Shown: piece after piece, positions 24,107-34,477 of the stretch | Numbering within the stretch: the first letter of the stretch is position 1 | How the letters are laid out: every line of letters starts with the position of its first letter | Assembly (NCBI GenBank): GCA_022496805.1 | Contig: CM040087.1 | Location: forward strand, 9,684,001-9,748,000 | Reading direction: 5' to 3' | Source of the DNA: Pohlia nutans | Taxonomy: Eukaryota > Streptophyta > Bryopsida > Bryales > Mniaceae | Length of the DNA stretch: 64,000 nt | Translations under genes and position numbers: made by a program | Notes under the pieces: model-generated | Database searches by the model: none | The model's input: only the letters and a program-made list of their open reading frames with translations | What the model was told of the DNA's origin: nothing

Positions 24107-24683
24107 TCAGTCCGTCCATTTTGCAGAGTTCTCCTGGAGATGCTCTTAGAATGTTATGACGTGGTGCCAGGCTGGGCATTTGAAATTGGCCGCAAGTCCT
24201 GGCCATGCAAGTGTGGGCCCTGCAAATCTGGGTCATGCAAGTCACCGAAGGTTGGATGAACTTGAAGACCCCTCACTTGGAGCTCGGACCAGATTCGGCC
24301 CAATTCTGGGAGCAGCGACTTGCATTGCAGTGGGGTCGGTTGAAGTTGCAGGCAGCATGCGGTCATGCGGGAGCACTGCAGGAGTGCAGGAACCGCGTCA
24401 CTTACGAGGGCACTGCAGGAATGAAGCTAGAATCCAATCCACTTGCTGTTTCTTTCGTGAGCAAACCGCCGCTGAATTAGCGGACTCCCGTGACGTCATG
24501 CTGAGCTCGCGGCCGCTGTTTTCCTCGTGCTGCCAGTGGGGTCCAAATTAATACGGAGCCAGCCCTGCAACTGAGCATCTTCTAGGCCACTCTCGCATTA
24601 TTTCCCCATTGTTTTTCCCCCTACACAGTCAGCCGATCTCCTCCGGGAGCCCGGGCACCCGCCGAGAGAGAGTGGTCCACTAA
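24107..24683. other. GC-richer block between two inverted MITEs
   Basis: This 577-bp block is less AT-rich than its surroundings and open in several frames (24156-24551, 24205-24480), but no protein family is recognised. It includes gcggccgc at about 24510. It has no match elsewhere in the window. Confidence 0.35.
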
Positions 24684-24995
24684 GAGCATGGCCACCCATG
24701 GCCTCAGAGCGTCTCTGACCTCAAGAAGTGGATGAAAAGTTTCAAGGGGCCTTTCAAAATGCTTCTTGACTCTGGATTCTAGCGTGTTAGAAATTGGGCC
24801 TTGAAAACACTATTGAGTTGACTATTCGATGATTATTCCTCCCATTCTACTTGTCATTGGTTCTTTGACTATTTGATGCGCACTTTTGATACGTGAAGGG
24901 CATGCAAGGGTGGGGGAGTGTGAGTGCAAGGGCCCTTCAGATATAGATGAATAATTTGAGAGGGTTCGTCCTAGAGTGCATGGGTGGGAATGCTC
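24684..24995. mobile_element. Harbinger-like MITE, family H1 copy d (opposite orientation)
   Basis: GAGCATGGCCACCCATGG and TGGGAATGCTC are inverted ends flanked by TAA on both sides, a clean 3-bp duplication. With copy c it brackets 577 bp as a large inverted repeat. Confidence 0.8.
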
Positions 24996-25874
24996 TAACT
25001 TAAGTTACACAGTTCAATGCTGTACCCTCGAACACTGCAATTGGCTGGTACAGTACTACAGTAATCATGCAACTGGCAGCTAGCTAGCACACCATCTGGA
25101 ACAGAACAGAAGCGAGTGAGACACAAGAGTCTTCGATGGCCGCCTTCTAAGCCATAGTACGTGTGGCATCTTCCACACTAGATGATGAGATAAGGGGGTA
25201 CGGTCACTGAATAATGGTGTACACGCGCATTCTTCAAGCCACATCAGGTTTCCAGGGAGGTACGATCATCGTCAACGCCGCCTGAACAAGCTCACTCGCT
25301 TTAACCTAACTTCTGTCACAACGGGAGTGAGAGGGCATTTTTATTTGTTGATATCGTGAGTGAGGAATACTGCTGATTCGCCTGTGGAAGAGCCAGAAGT
25401 GAGAATGCTCGGCTGGCCGAATTGGTTCGTCTACGAGCTAGTGGTAAGCAACGTCGACTAGTTGGGAATGTGCTGGTTTTGAGTCTTTTTCAGAGATTGA
25501 AGCTGTGTCTTAGTACTGTGGAGAATCTGTGTCTTCTTTTCGTTACTTAGCTCCAAGTGGAGTTTGGGCAACATTCACTCTAAGTGCGACTGGAAAATGA
25601 AGAGTCAAACCCTCGCTCTTCGAATTTGCAGTTAATTCCAAGTTAGTGAATTGCATTACTCAGAGAAGGTGGAAATAGTTCGTGGCAAGCAAGAGTTCTA
25701 AATTCGTCTTGCACTCTGCTTGATAGCATTCGTTTCGTTCTACGTACGTTAGATTCGGGTAACGAGATGATAGTTTTTGCTCACTTAGTTTTAACTTTCG
25801 ACAGTAGGCCTTGCTATGTCTGTTAGACGCGAGGGTTTACCTCACCAGGAGTGTTTCAGAGAACTAGCTGCATC

Positions 25875-26024
25875 ATGTCTGAAGCTACCACTGTGCCGAT
25901 GAGTACTACGTTTCGTGTTCCTCAGGTTGCAAACGCATCCCAAGCTTCTAATAACTTAAGGTCAAAAGGACGTCTAGGCTTCAGTGCATGTGTCAACTTA
26001 TTTGTTAACCTGTACAAGTCGTAA
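25875..26024 (+). other. Upstream ORF or alternative first exon of the AP2 gene
   Basis: A 49-codon frame starting MSEATTVPMSTTFRV lies 280 bp upstream of the chosen AP2 start. It contains GT dinucleotides that could act as donors (for example at gtaaac, 26021), so it could be a spliced 5' coding exon or a translated leader ORF. The rest of 25000-26300 is read as promoter and 5' leader. No TATA box was confidently placed. Confidence 0.3.
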
Positions 26025-26306
26025 ACTACTTGGATTCGTCATGTAACCAAGTTGAAATTTTGACAGATGTGCAGCTTGGGGAGTCGTGGCGGAATGGCAA
26101 AGGACACTCAATTGAGATCGGCCTAGGCCAGGTCCTGTAAAGCAACTTCCTTTTCATACAGTGCATGAAAATTACCACTGACGAACAGTTTTGGGCATCA
26201 TCACATTGTGATCCAGTTCACGAATTTATTATTTCAATTTCAAAGTCTCAACACCATCTTGGTTCCTTAGGTGATTCGAGAGTGACTTCACCGAGAGTTT
26301 CTCAGG

Positions 26307-26680
26307 ATGCCAGACCAGGATCGAAAACCATCGTTCATTCACACCTTGAGACAGGACCTCGGAGATTGGGCACGGTGTCCCAGCTGCCGCGGTACTGGGG
26401 TGACGTTTCAAGCCGACTGTGTGTGCTGTGGCCGCGAGGTGGTCGTCGCTCAAGTCCCCAAAGCCGAGGACATAACCAACTTTGTCAAAACTTTGAGCAT
26501 TAAAAGCGAAGTCGTCATTCCTGACGAGCGCTCCTTTCCACAGTCTGTAATCACATCGGCTTTTGTTCAAGAAAACAAGCCGGCCGTTCCTGTTGTTCCG
26601 GCAGACCGTCCCAGGACATCCGATGAGCGCCAGACGCGCAGCCACGTTACCACCCTGAGTAGCGACAATCACTCGGAAAG
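26307..26680 (+). CDS. AP2 gene exon 1 (zinc-ribbon-like region)
   Basis: It encodes residues 1-124 plus two bases of codon 125 and ends at GGAAAG|GTATGT. It contains the four spaced CxxC cysteines and no transmembrane or signal segment. A frame on the opposite strand (26229-26714) is a shadow. Confidence 0.7.
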
Positions 26681-29600
26681 GTATGTGCATGAATGGTCCT
26701 GCCAGATGACGCACTCAATTCTCGCCTCGTAGTTTGATCAATGTGAGATACTCCTGGAGTCCACATACATACATGTTGTGGTCAAAAAAGCTTAATTCCT
26801 TTCTGTATCCACAATATTCACAAAGCTCAAGGTTTCTTAATCTGCTGAATGGCGATACTCAGTTATCAAATATGTAAATGTGTACATAGCATTTTAGGCA
26901 CATATTTTACCTCATGGCATGATGGACTAGTAAGTGTTCTGTCTCTGAATTCAAACAATTGTACCGTACACGCAGGATAATACAACATGCGATGAAAATC
27001 CTCGGTAAAGATCTCTCAGTGAGAATTGAACACCTATGTAGCTTTGATTTGAGACCATTGAACTTTCTGTCCTTAAAGGTTTTGAGAAGAGAGAGAGGAA
27101 ACGTGCCAAACTCATCGATTCGTGGCATTCTCGATTTGCTTGCATCGATGCAGCGAGTGTGAAATTTGTGATATGTTGATGCAATAATGTCTAGGCGAAA
27201 CTCATTGAAGGTTTGACTGTACGTGCAGAGGTGGAGGTGGAAGCAGAGAGGGTACTAGACATGGATCACTGGGCCAGTTGCAGCAGCAGAATTCAGGTGA
27301 TTGCAGGAAGACATACCAGTCATCGTCGTCGTCGCCGCGGAGGAGTTGCAGGGGTGCCGGGAGGGGGACCGGAGGTGCTCACCGGCACTTCAAAGGAGTG
27401 CGAACACGCAAAGGCGTGAAGGGGTTTCTGGTGGAGATTCGGCCCCCCAAGTGGAGGAAGACCATCTGGTTGGGCACTTACAACACCAGTGTCGAAGCAG
27501 CTGGAGCTTATGATGCTGGTCAGTACAGTACGACCTTACTTACACTCACTGACTGCACGACCGTCTCTTTCAATTAATGCTTGCACCTACGTAGCTGTGT
27601 GACTGCATGCATGCATTTATCACAGCAGGGACCGTACCTGGCTTTCCGTGCTCGCAAGCACCTTCTAAGTTGTGTGCACCCAGAATCGTCACCCCACATG
27701 TACACAAAACATTCATTTCCGGTGAAAATTCTGGGCGCACAAGTGAAGCATGTGTACATGTATTTATCATAGGACCTGGTGCAGTACGTACATCATTTCG
27801 TTTACGAATGATATATGATTTTGTAGGTTTCATGCTCATTTGAACTCTTTATATTAGTGTACTTATTGATGAACATGAGAACGTCCACTAGTAGAAAAAA
27901 GGGGGTCAAATCACACCCGAATAACATCATAACTAGTTTATAATAACATCATAATAACATCATAACCAGTTAATGAGGTGGTATTATTCTTTCGAGCTGA
28001 AAATATTTATTTGGTTGGTGTCCTTCCAGTTTTGAATTTTGAATCTTTGTTGATGGGTTTCTTGTTACTTCACTCAATAGCTTCTTGATGGTGGTCAGAA
28101 GGTATACAATTTAATAAAACAAAAAAAAACATTATTTTGGTGTATATTACATTAAATCATGGATTATGTACATTTAATAGAAAGAATGGTGTATCTTGAG
28201 GTATTGAAGTAGAAAACAGAATCATACCTTGGGACAAACTCGTAGAAATTTAGTTTAGTACTGTGTTTATTACTCCAATGCAGTAGCATTTTTGGGTGCA
28301 TGTGAAAACATTGACAAGTTTGTGGGTAATTTACTCATATGATTTTGTAACTAGAGGCTTCTTTCTTGAAAAAATGGGCCTCGAAAATGTCCTAAAATCG
28401 AGATGGTGTTCATTCATTACTTAGCAGACAGTTGGTGGCCGGGTTGTTTGTTCATTTTTTGTCAGATACTAGAACCACCATGATATAGATTAGGTAACAA
28501 CCTTCTTATGAAAAATAACATGCCAAGTCAAGAGAGTAGCAATAGAGGGGTGTTATCTATAACAAGGGTTTACTTTCACATCATTGTACATAAGTCACAT
28601 AACCTCAATAGTTGGACCTAACATGGTCCTATAACCTACTTGGCTACTTGTTTATTTATTCGACTCATCGATTATGCATGTCGTTCATAGCGCTAAAGAA
28701 GAACAAGATTATGAGATATAACCATGCTCTCTATATCCAATGCTTGGTTGCCACCTTTACATATTGAAATGGGATGTATATATACATTAAGCATTAGGAG
28801 GATCACAATAGTTAATCTTGAAGGCTCGCCATAGAGTAAAATGGAACTTCAAAAGTTGCATGTGAATGCCTAGGTTAAACTTCCCAATTAATGCTCATAG
28901 TGGAGGTTACTAAGAGCATGTGCCCCCTACACTTGCAGTATCCACCTTGACTCTAGAAATTGGATCCATATAGTATATCCTTGTATTTAATGTTGTAAGT
29001 GAGAGAACCACGCCTTTTGGGCCAAATATAGTTGATGACTTGACGCTTCTATAGTCTCTTTATAGTTAATTCAAGGAATGGCTCAGTATTCTAAATTGAC
29101 GAACAACAATAATTACTTATGTATAATGATTGTGATTGGTTCAAACACTATATAGAAGGTGATTACAGCGATTCAAGGGTGTGGAGAGGATGGCTAGCTT
29201 CCAACACCAAATAGTGGAGGGTGTGTACCCTTTGGGCGAATACCATGTCCAATATCTTCAAGGCACTAGTGGCTAGCTAAGAACTAGCATAGTGAGTCAT
29301 TATAGTGTCCATTCCCAAAAGGGGAGAGTAGTATTGTCCCAATGTCCCCTTGTCCGGTGGGCACCGGGTCATTGACATTACGAACGGACACTTTATTCAC
29401 GCCGGCCCCTTACTAAAAAGGGACCGGAGTTTCTATCTATCTATCTGGAGGGTGTGCACGCTCTAACATGAGATGATGTGTTGTTGCATGGCAGGAGTGT
29501 TCTACACCAACAAGCCCAATAAAAAGTACAACTTCGACACGCCGAAGGGAGCTTTCCCACCGTTGCCGGCGCACCTACGGTTGGACAGAGCCGACAACAT

Positions 29601-29928
29601 GGAAGAGATCAAGTTGTTTGTGCAGAACCAAGCCCGAATGGCAGCTCGCCGCCAACACAGTCAGCTGAGAAGCAGTACTACTACTACTGCTACTACTGTG
29701 CCAGTCCCGGTTCCGTCAAGCAGCCAACCCACTTCTTCGGGCTCTTGCCTCACCGGCGGCGACTCTGTGAACAACAAGAATATTAATGCCGATCTCCTCA
29801 CATCATGTACAGCCAGCCAGTCCTTTGAAATCAACAGCAGTGAGTTCCAGAACATTCCCATGGACTTGGACTACCTCTTGCATGAAGAGACTGTTGCGGA
29901 CATGCACTGGAAGCTTTGGAGCTTTTAG
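26307..29928 (+). CDS. AP2/ERF-type transcription factor with N-terminal CxxC zinc-ribbon-like motif
   Basis: Predicted nuclear DNA-binding regulator. The three exons are 26307-26680, 27229-27518 and 29495-29928, joined at GT..AG sites in compatible phases (2 and 1), giving 365 codons plus TAG. The N-terminus has C-x2-C-x10-C-x2-C (Cys24, 27, 38, 41; CPSCRGTG core). Residues about 178-238 form one AP2 domain: FKGVRTRKGVKG, VEIRPPKWRKTIWLGTYNT, then AAGAYDAG across intron 2 into VFYTNKP. The tail has Ser/Thr- and Pro/Val-rich low complexity and acidic/leucine-rich MDLDYLL. Start: first ATG after an in-frame TGA at 26283-26285, though a 5' exon cannot be excluded. AP2 domains bind GC-box or DRE-like DNA; the target here is unknown. 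The zinc-ribbon fusion is unusual to me. Confidence 0.85.
27229..27518 (+). CDS. AP2 gene exon 2 (first three quarters of the AP2 domain)
   Basis: The acceptor is tacgtgcag| and the donor is GCTG|GTCAGT. It opens with a Gly-rich linker, then a Gln/Ser stretch and Arg/Gly-rich basic region, then the AP2 beta-strands (GVRTRKG, VEIRPP, IWLGTY) and the start of the helix (VEAAGAYDA). Confidence 0.85.
27519..29228 (+). other. AP2 gene intron 2, repeat-bearing
   Basis: No gene is seen. CACTAGTAGAAAAAAGGG at 27886 looks like a lone CACTA-element terminus. At 27920-27975 the motif ataacatcata is repeated four times. The intron ends with the SINE-like insertion. Confidence 0.4.
29229..29445 (+). mobile_element. 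SINE-like insertion just upstream of AP2 exon 3
   Basis: It is flanked by near-identical direct repeats tggagggtgtgtac (29215-29228) and tggagggtgtgcac (29446-29459), as left by target-primed retroposition, and ends in ttctatctatctatct. Most of it recurs at 59869-60010 (aaaggggagagtag, cactttattcacgccggcc). It lies within 50 bp of the 3' splice site of intron 2. No RNA polymerase III box was recognised, so SINE is a guess. Confidence 0.45.
29495..29928 (+). CDS. AP2 gene exon 3 (end of AP2 domain and C-terminal tail)
   Basis: The acceptor is gcatggcag|. It completes the AP2 domain with VFYTNKPNKKYNFDTP and continues with a conserved-looking PPLPAHLRLDRADNMEEIK segment, a T/V/P-rich linker and the tail ending LHEETVADMHWKLWSF. 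The stop codon TAG lies inside the first unit of the TTTAGCCCC repeat block. Confidence 0.8.
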
Positions 29929-30184
29929 CCCCGGGGGCTAAACTGGCTTGGGGGCTAAACCAGGAAGTTTAGCCCCGGCTAATCCCAAATCTCTCTTTTT
30001 TAGCCCCGGATAAACCCGAATCTTTCCTTTTTAGCCCCGGCTAAATTGTGTTTTAGCCCCGGCTAGTGGTACAAAAAGGGGGCTAATGGTACAAAAAAAT
30101 TAGCCCCCCCCCTCATTTTTCACATAGTGCTAAGGAGGGCTAAAGAGAGGGCTAAACTACCCCAGTTTAGCCCCGGCTAAACTG
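29924..30184. repeat. TTTAGCCCCGGCTAAA repeat cluster forming the AP2 stop codon and 3' region
   Basis: About seven units of (T)TTAGCCCC(GG) in both orientations (TTTAGCCCC and GGGGCTAAA) lie between 29924 and 30184, giving multiple overlapping inverted repeats and a terminally inverted appearance. No other copy is in the window. It may be a MITE or local amplification. The remainder to 31015 has no gene. Confidence 0.6.
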
Positions 30185-31015
30185 ATCAAAGTTTCCAGTG
30201 ATGGTCCTGGACTACACGAATTACGTGAGCCAACAATCCAGACCGGACCAGGAGTTACTGTCTGATTAGTTCATCAGTTTAGGGCCGCACTAATTTCCAT
30301 GAGAGTACTTACTGCTATCAATCAATCCATTGGGTGGGGAGGGGTATTGATCAGCTGTTGGATCACATATCAGTCTCAGTCGTTGTTACGTTGGATCATA
30401 TGATCCATCAGTTTAGCTGTTTCAGGATCATATTAATTAGTGTAGGGGGTCCATACAAACTCACTCTCGATCTGTGAATGAATATAATTATAGTCTATTT
30501 GGGGCACTTGTTTTTTTGAGTTTAGCAGAAACCAGCCTCGACGTGACGGGTGGGGAGGAGTCAGACTGAGATACCAGTGTACGTAGCGGTCTGGTGCAAC
30601 TCTAGACTTACTCCAGTGAGTGAATATCATGGTCAAATTGTCCAGTTAGAACTTGTACAGTGCTGGCCTTTACGTCGAATGGATCTTCTCAAACTGTCTG
30701 TTATGATTCAGTTTGACTGAGGTTGCCAGAGACTGGACTCATTGACCACTGGTAAATTCTTCAATTTTCTCTCATTTTTTGTAGCTTGCGAGCAAGGTTA
30801 CTGTTATTCCTTTCACGCTGCAAGGAAACCCGTCGCTTTTCACTGATTGAAATCGCAGAAAATATTTCTTTTCCTTGTCCCATGTGATCAATTGCACTCT
30901 AGACTGGCTCAAAATAGCAAGTGAGAAGTGACCAGTTTGCTAGTTTTGTCATGACATTGTATTTAAACCTTTAGAGCAAGTTCAACAAGTCCGGATAAAA
31001 TATGTCCACCAAGTA

Positions 31016-31581
31016 TTAACCCCTAAAGGGCCAAGTGTCCTAATTAGGGCATTTCAATGTTCGGGTAGGTTCCTACGGTGTCAATTTTTATTTTTATTTT
31101 TTGAAATAAATTATGTGAATTTGGTATATCAATACAAAAATGGGAATCTATTTTTTTTTATTCCAACTTTTTTGAGTGGAAGATATGGAGCAAAAAGGGT
31201 TTTTTAGGGAGAATGAACAGAGCGGGCATGGCTCAAAATAAACCTCAGAAATCATTGTTTTTGAACTTTAACCGTAGGATCTTGTTATAGATTTCCAAGA
31301 GTGCATGGATTGGTAAAATTTTCATAGAATTTGACCATACAGATTGCAATATTATAGGGTTTGAAGTGAAATGATGAAACTGCAGTCTTTTTGAATGTTT
31401 TTTGATCGTCTTTGAAGACATGGGAAAATTTGTTAAATTGGTCAAATAATTCTTAATTTTTTTTAAATGTTTGATTTGGTATTTCCTATCAAGAAGAAAA
31501 AAAATATCAACAAGAAAATGAATAGGAAGAGGTGAAAATGATGCTCAAAAACTGGAAAAACTGCGGTCCTTTAGAAGTTAA
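31016..31581 (+). mobile_element. Diverged, shorter pB1-like TTAA element D
   Basis: TTAA at 31016-31019 and 31578-31581 bound CCCCTAAAGGGCCAAGTGTC and GCGGTCCTTTAGAAG. The first 60 bp parallel family pB1 (gtgtcctaattagg, tcgggtaggttcc), as does an internal aaccgtaggatcttgt. It is about half the length of pB1. Confidence 0.75.
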
Positions 31582-31950
31582 TTTGAGGGTCATTTTCAAT
31601 TTAAAGGAATGTTAAACTTGAAGTACTCCAACAACACTCCTTGTGCAAACATCAAGGAAACTTATTTAAAAAAGATTTCATGAAAAGAACTTGATGGCCT
31701 AGAAGCATGGGCTGGTGAATTGTTTTCAAGCTCATTATCTAATTATTGATTGAGCAAAGATGTTTGTTTGGTGTGAGTAATTTGCTTGCACCAAAGCTTC
31801 TATAGATGACAGGGAAAACTGAAACTTTGGTCCCAAATACTATCTTTTGGTTTTAGTAGTTAGTTGTTGAACAGACTTCGGAACAAGTCGAGCTGGCTAC
31901 ACCAAATCTTGGCATTGGTTCTTCAAAAGCACTTGTTGGCATGCTCTTAG

Positions 31951-32050
31951 AGCATCACCACCTTTTGAATAGTATAGTATCACCACCTTTTGAATAGTAT
32001 AGCATCACCACCTTTTGAATAGTATAGCATCACCACCTTTTGAATAGTAT
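31951..32050. repeat. Tandem repeat, four 25-bp units
   Basis: Units agcatcaccaccttttgaat+agtat start at 31951, 31976, 32001 and 32026. Only one base differs, in unit 2 (agtatc). Confidence 0.9.
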
Positions 32051-32239
32051 AGAACACTTCAAGAGCGAGTTTAAAGGACTAGTAGATTAGCCTTTGCTCT
32101 CGATCAACTTTCTTTCCCCACCTACCAATCCACGCCATCCCCAGCCATCTTTTTGGAACTTTCTTTGACAATTTTATCCACTCTTCTCTGTCATTGATTA
32201 GAGCATCATTGCTATGGTCAAATGTGGTCAACCATTCTC

Positions 32240-32930
32240 ATTGGCTATCTCAAAATTACATATGTATTAGTGAAAATCATACAACAAGTTTAAAATATTA
32301 TATACATCATCTACCATCGAGTGCTCTCACCCTTTGCTTCAGTTACAATGTTCATTTTAGTAAGCATATTTGAAATGAGCATTTGAAATTGTCCTTGAGA
32401 TACTTGAGCCTACACTTGTTGAATAATTTGTATCATTTCATGTGTTTTTTTGGTACTTTCTTCTTTTGTAATAATTTAGGGGCTTTCATAGGTTTTGACA
32501 AAAGTCCACTTGACATTATTCTTCCAACTAAACAATTAGTAGTTGATTTTGTAGAATTTATTCTGAAATTACATTGAGCAACTTCTATTTTATGCATGAT
32601 AGACCTATTCAATTCACATTGATGGAGGATGGTGCTCTAATACACTGCAGTAAGACCCGGATGATTGAAGACAAGCCCGTAGAATAAAAAAAATTATAAA
32701 AGGAAAAGAGGAAATGATACAAATCATTTAACAAGTATGGGTTCAAGTATTTCAAGAACAATTTCAAACGCTCATTTCAAATATGCTTACTAGAATGTAC
32801 ACTGTAATTCAAGCAAAGTGTGAGAGCGCTCATTTCAAATAAACTTGCTAAAATTAAAACTGCAAAGGTGTCATTTCAAATAATACTTGCACTTAATGGT
32901 AGATAGTGTATATAGTATTTTTGACTTGGG
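32240..32930. repeat. Inverted dispersed repeat (arms 32240-32440 and 32715-32930)
   Basis: The left arm (tgtattagtgaaaatcatac, gagcatttgaaattg, cacttgttgaataatttgtatc) is complementary to the right arm (gatacaaatcatttaacaag, caatttcaaacgctcatttc, gatagtgtatata). The right arm resumes after the nested element at 33377-33440. A related single copy lies at 42610-42975. Confidence 0.55.
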
Positions 32931-32937
32931 TCCATTC

Positions 32938-33376
32938 TCCGAAAAACATACCTCCTAAGTTGTCATCAATGCTTTTCAATGCTTTTTTCAAGGCATTTTC
33001 AATGTGATGTTTGATTTAAATTGTAATCAAGAAGGAAAGTGATATGTCAATGTTTCCAACATGTATATAAAACACATAGTACAAGATGAAAGCAATATCA
33101 TAAACAATTAGCTATCAAAAGCACTAGAATAGCTTTGTCGTCAGTGGTTTTAATGACTCACTAGGGACTTTTCTAAATGATAAATAACACTTTTTTGTAT
33201 AAATTTTGGAATAATTGAATGAGAATGATGATCATGTGAATGAAAAAAAAAATACACTACAAAATTGCTCTTTGAGTGAAAATCATGACTCTCTTGTCTC
33301 TAGCTACTCTCCAAAAAACTCTCCAAAGCAACCAAAAGCAGGCGGGTTTGGTACGTTGTTTTGAGAATGGACCATG
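32938..33376. mobile_element. TIR element nested in the preceding repeat
   Basis: Ends GGGTCCATTCTC and GAGAATGGACC are inverted, and both sides carry GACTT (32933-32937 and 33377-33381). Removing it restores a continuous match to 42850-42890. The superfamily is not clear from a 5-bp duplication. Confidence 0.6.
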
Positions 33377-33381
33377 GACTT

Positions 33382-34060
33382 GTATAATTTTCACTAATAC
33401 ATGTGTAAATTTGTAATGATGTTGAAGTACACTCCAATGTGAATAAAAGGCACTTCGCGGTTTCCAAATCGGATCATTTTCTAGTACACACGCATTCTTC
33501 AATGTTTTTGAATTTTTTTTTCCTGCAAAGGGGAATTCGTAAGCAAATTGGACCTGACTGTCCAACCAACAACATAGGCCAGTTGAAACGCCGAAACGTC
33601 CAGACAAATCCAGATTTAGAGGTTGATATAGTTATCCTGTCAACACACAAGATGAACAAAGCCCAGCTCTATAGTCCTCTCCAGACATTCAGAACAGGAG
33701 GCAGAATCAACCCCCCAAAAATGCAATTAGACCAGACAGAAAAAAAGAAACCTAAGTCTGCGCAGGGTTCGTCACAAAATGTTTCTCAATGAGTGCTTAG
33801 AGCCTAAGCTTCCTCATGTGCGATACTACAACACCACTCAGGTAATTCGAACCTCAAGCCTGCCAGGCCAGGCTATGTGGTGCAGTCCTCATCTACAACA
33901 TGTCATTTTATTATTGAGAACAATTCCTACTCATAAAGCAAGCCCATCTACTCAGACATCAAATCAAGTTCACTCACAAACTTCAAAGAATCATGATCAG
34001 AAGTTTACTTAGAAACATGGAAGGTTCCGCGCACGCACACCGAAGAGCCCTATCAATCAA
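33382..34060. other. Region downstream of the PP2C gene
   Basis: A 117-codon frame on the + strand (33439-33792) shows no recognisable motif and is not trusted. The stretch probably includes the 3' end of the PP2C transcript (minus strand). Confidence 0.35.
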
Positions 34061-34477
34061 TCAACTTAACCTGGAGAAAGAAGCTTCGGCAAAATCAATG
34101 TCCTTTTGCAGGGACGAGAAGGACCTGGCGGTGGTTGACCTGGTCTCTACAACAGCGAGGTTGGGCGGGGCCTCAGCCTGGAAACACACCGTCACCACAG
34201 CAACATTGTCTTGGGAGTTGAGCCGCAGTGCCTCTTGGACGAGGGCTTCCGAGCACCGCTGCGGGTCATTGTGCTTCCGCAACTGCCGACGAGCAAAGGC
34301 AACCGCCTCGGCGCTGCTGAGCTTGTTCCACAATCCATCACATGCCATGAGTAAGAACTCGTCCTCCTGCGAGAGCTCCCGCGTCCGAATCTCCGGCTCT
34401 GCAATCACCAGTCCACTCTCGTTGATGCCCTTCAGGCCTGGCCAGTGCCAGTCGCCAATTGCGCGAGTGACCGTCAC
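34061..34477 (-). CDS. PP2C last exon
   Basis: It begins after cactgcag| with [12 protein letters not shown] and carries the CDGLW and SQDN metal-site motifs. The last 40 residues after VTVCF are a Ser/Thr-rich tail without known motif. 138 codons plus stop. Confidence 0.9.
   Translation of the reverse strand: MTVTRAIGDWHWPGLKGINESGLVIAEPEIRTRELSQEDEFLLMACDGLWNKLSSAEAVAFARRQLRKHNDPQRCSEALVQEALRLNSQDNVAVVTVCFQAEAPPNLAVVETRSTTARSFSSLQKDIDFAEASFSRLS

Noticed and set aside
26075..26140. tRNA-Leu-like stretch (ggcggaatggc, actcaattgag)
   Set aside because: No T arm or paired acceptor stem; it lies in the presumed AP2 leader.
31951..32050. CRISPR-like array
   Set aside because: The 25-bp units are directly adjacent without spacers and the genome is eukaryotic.
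33439..33792. 117-codon frame downstream of the PP2C gene
   Set aside because: No motif, biased low-complexity C-terminus, no splice context; likely chance.
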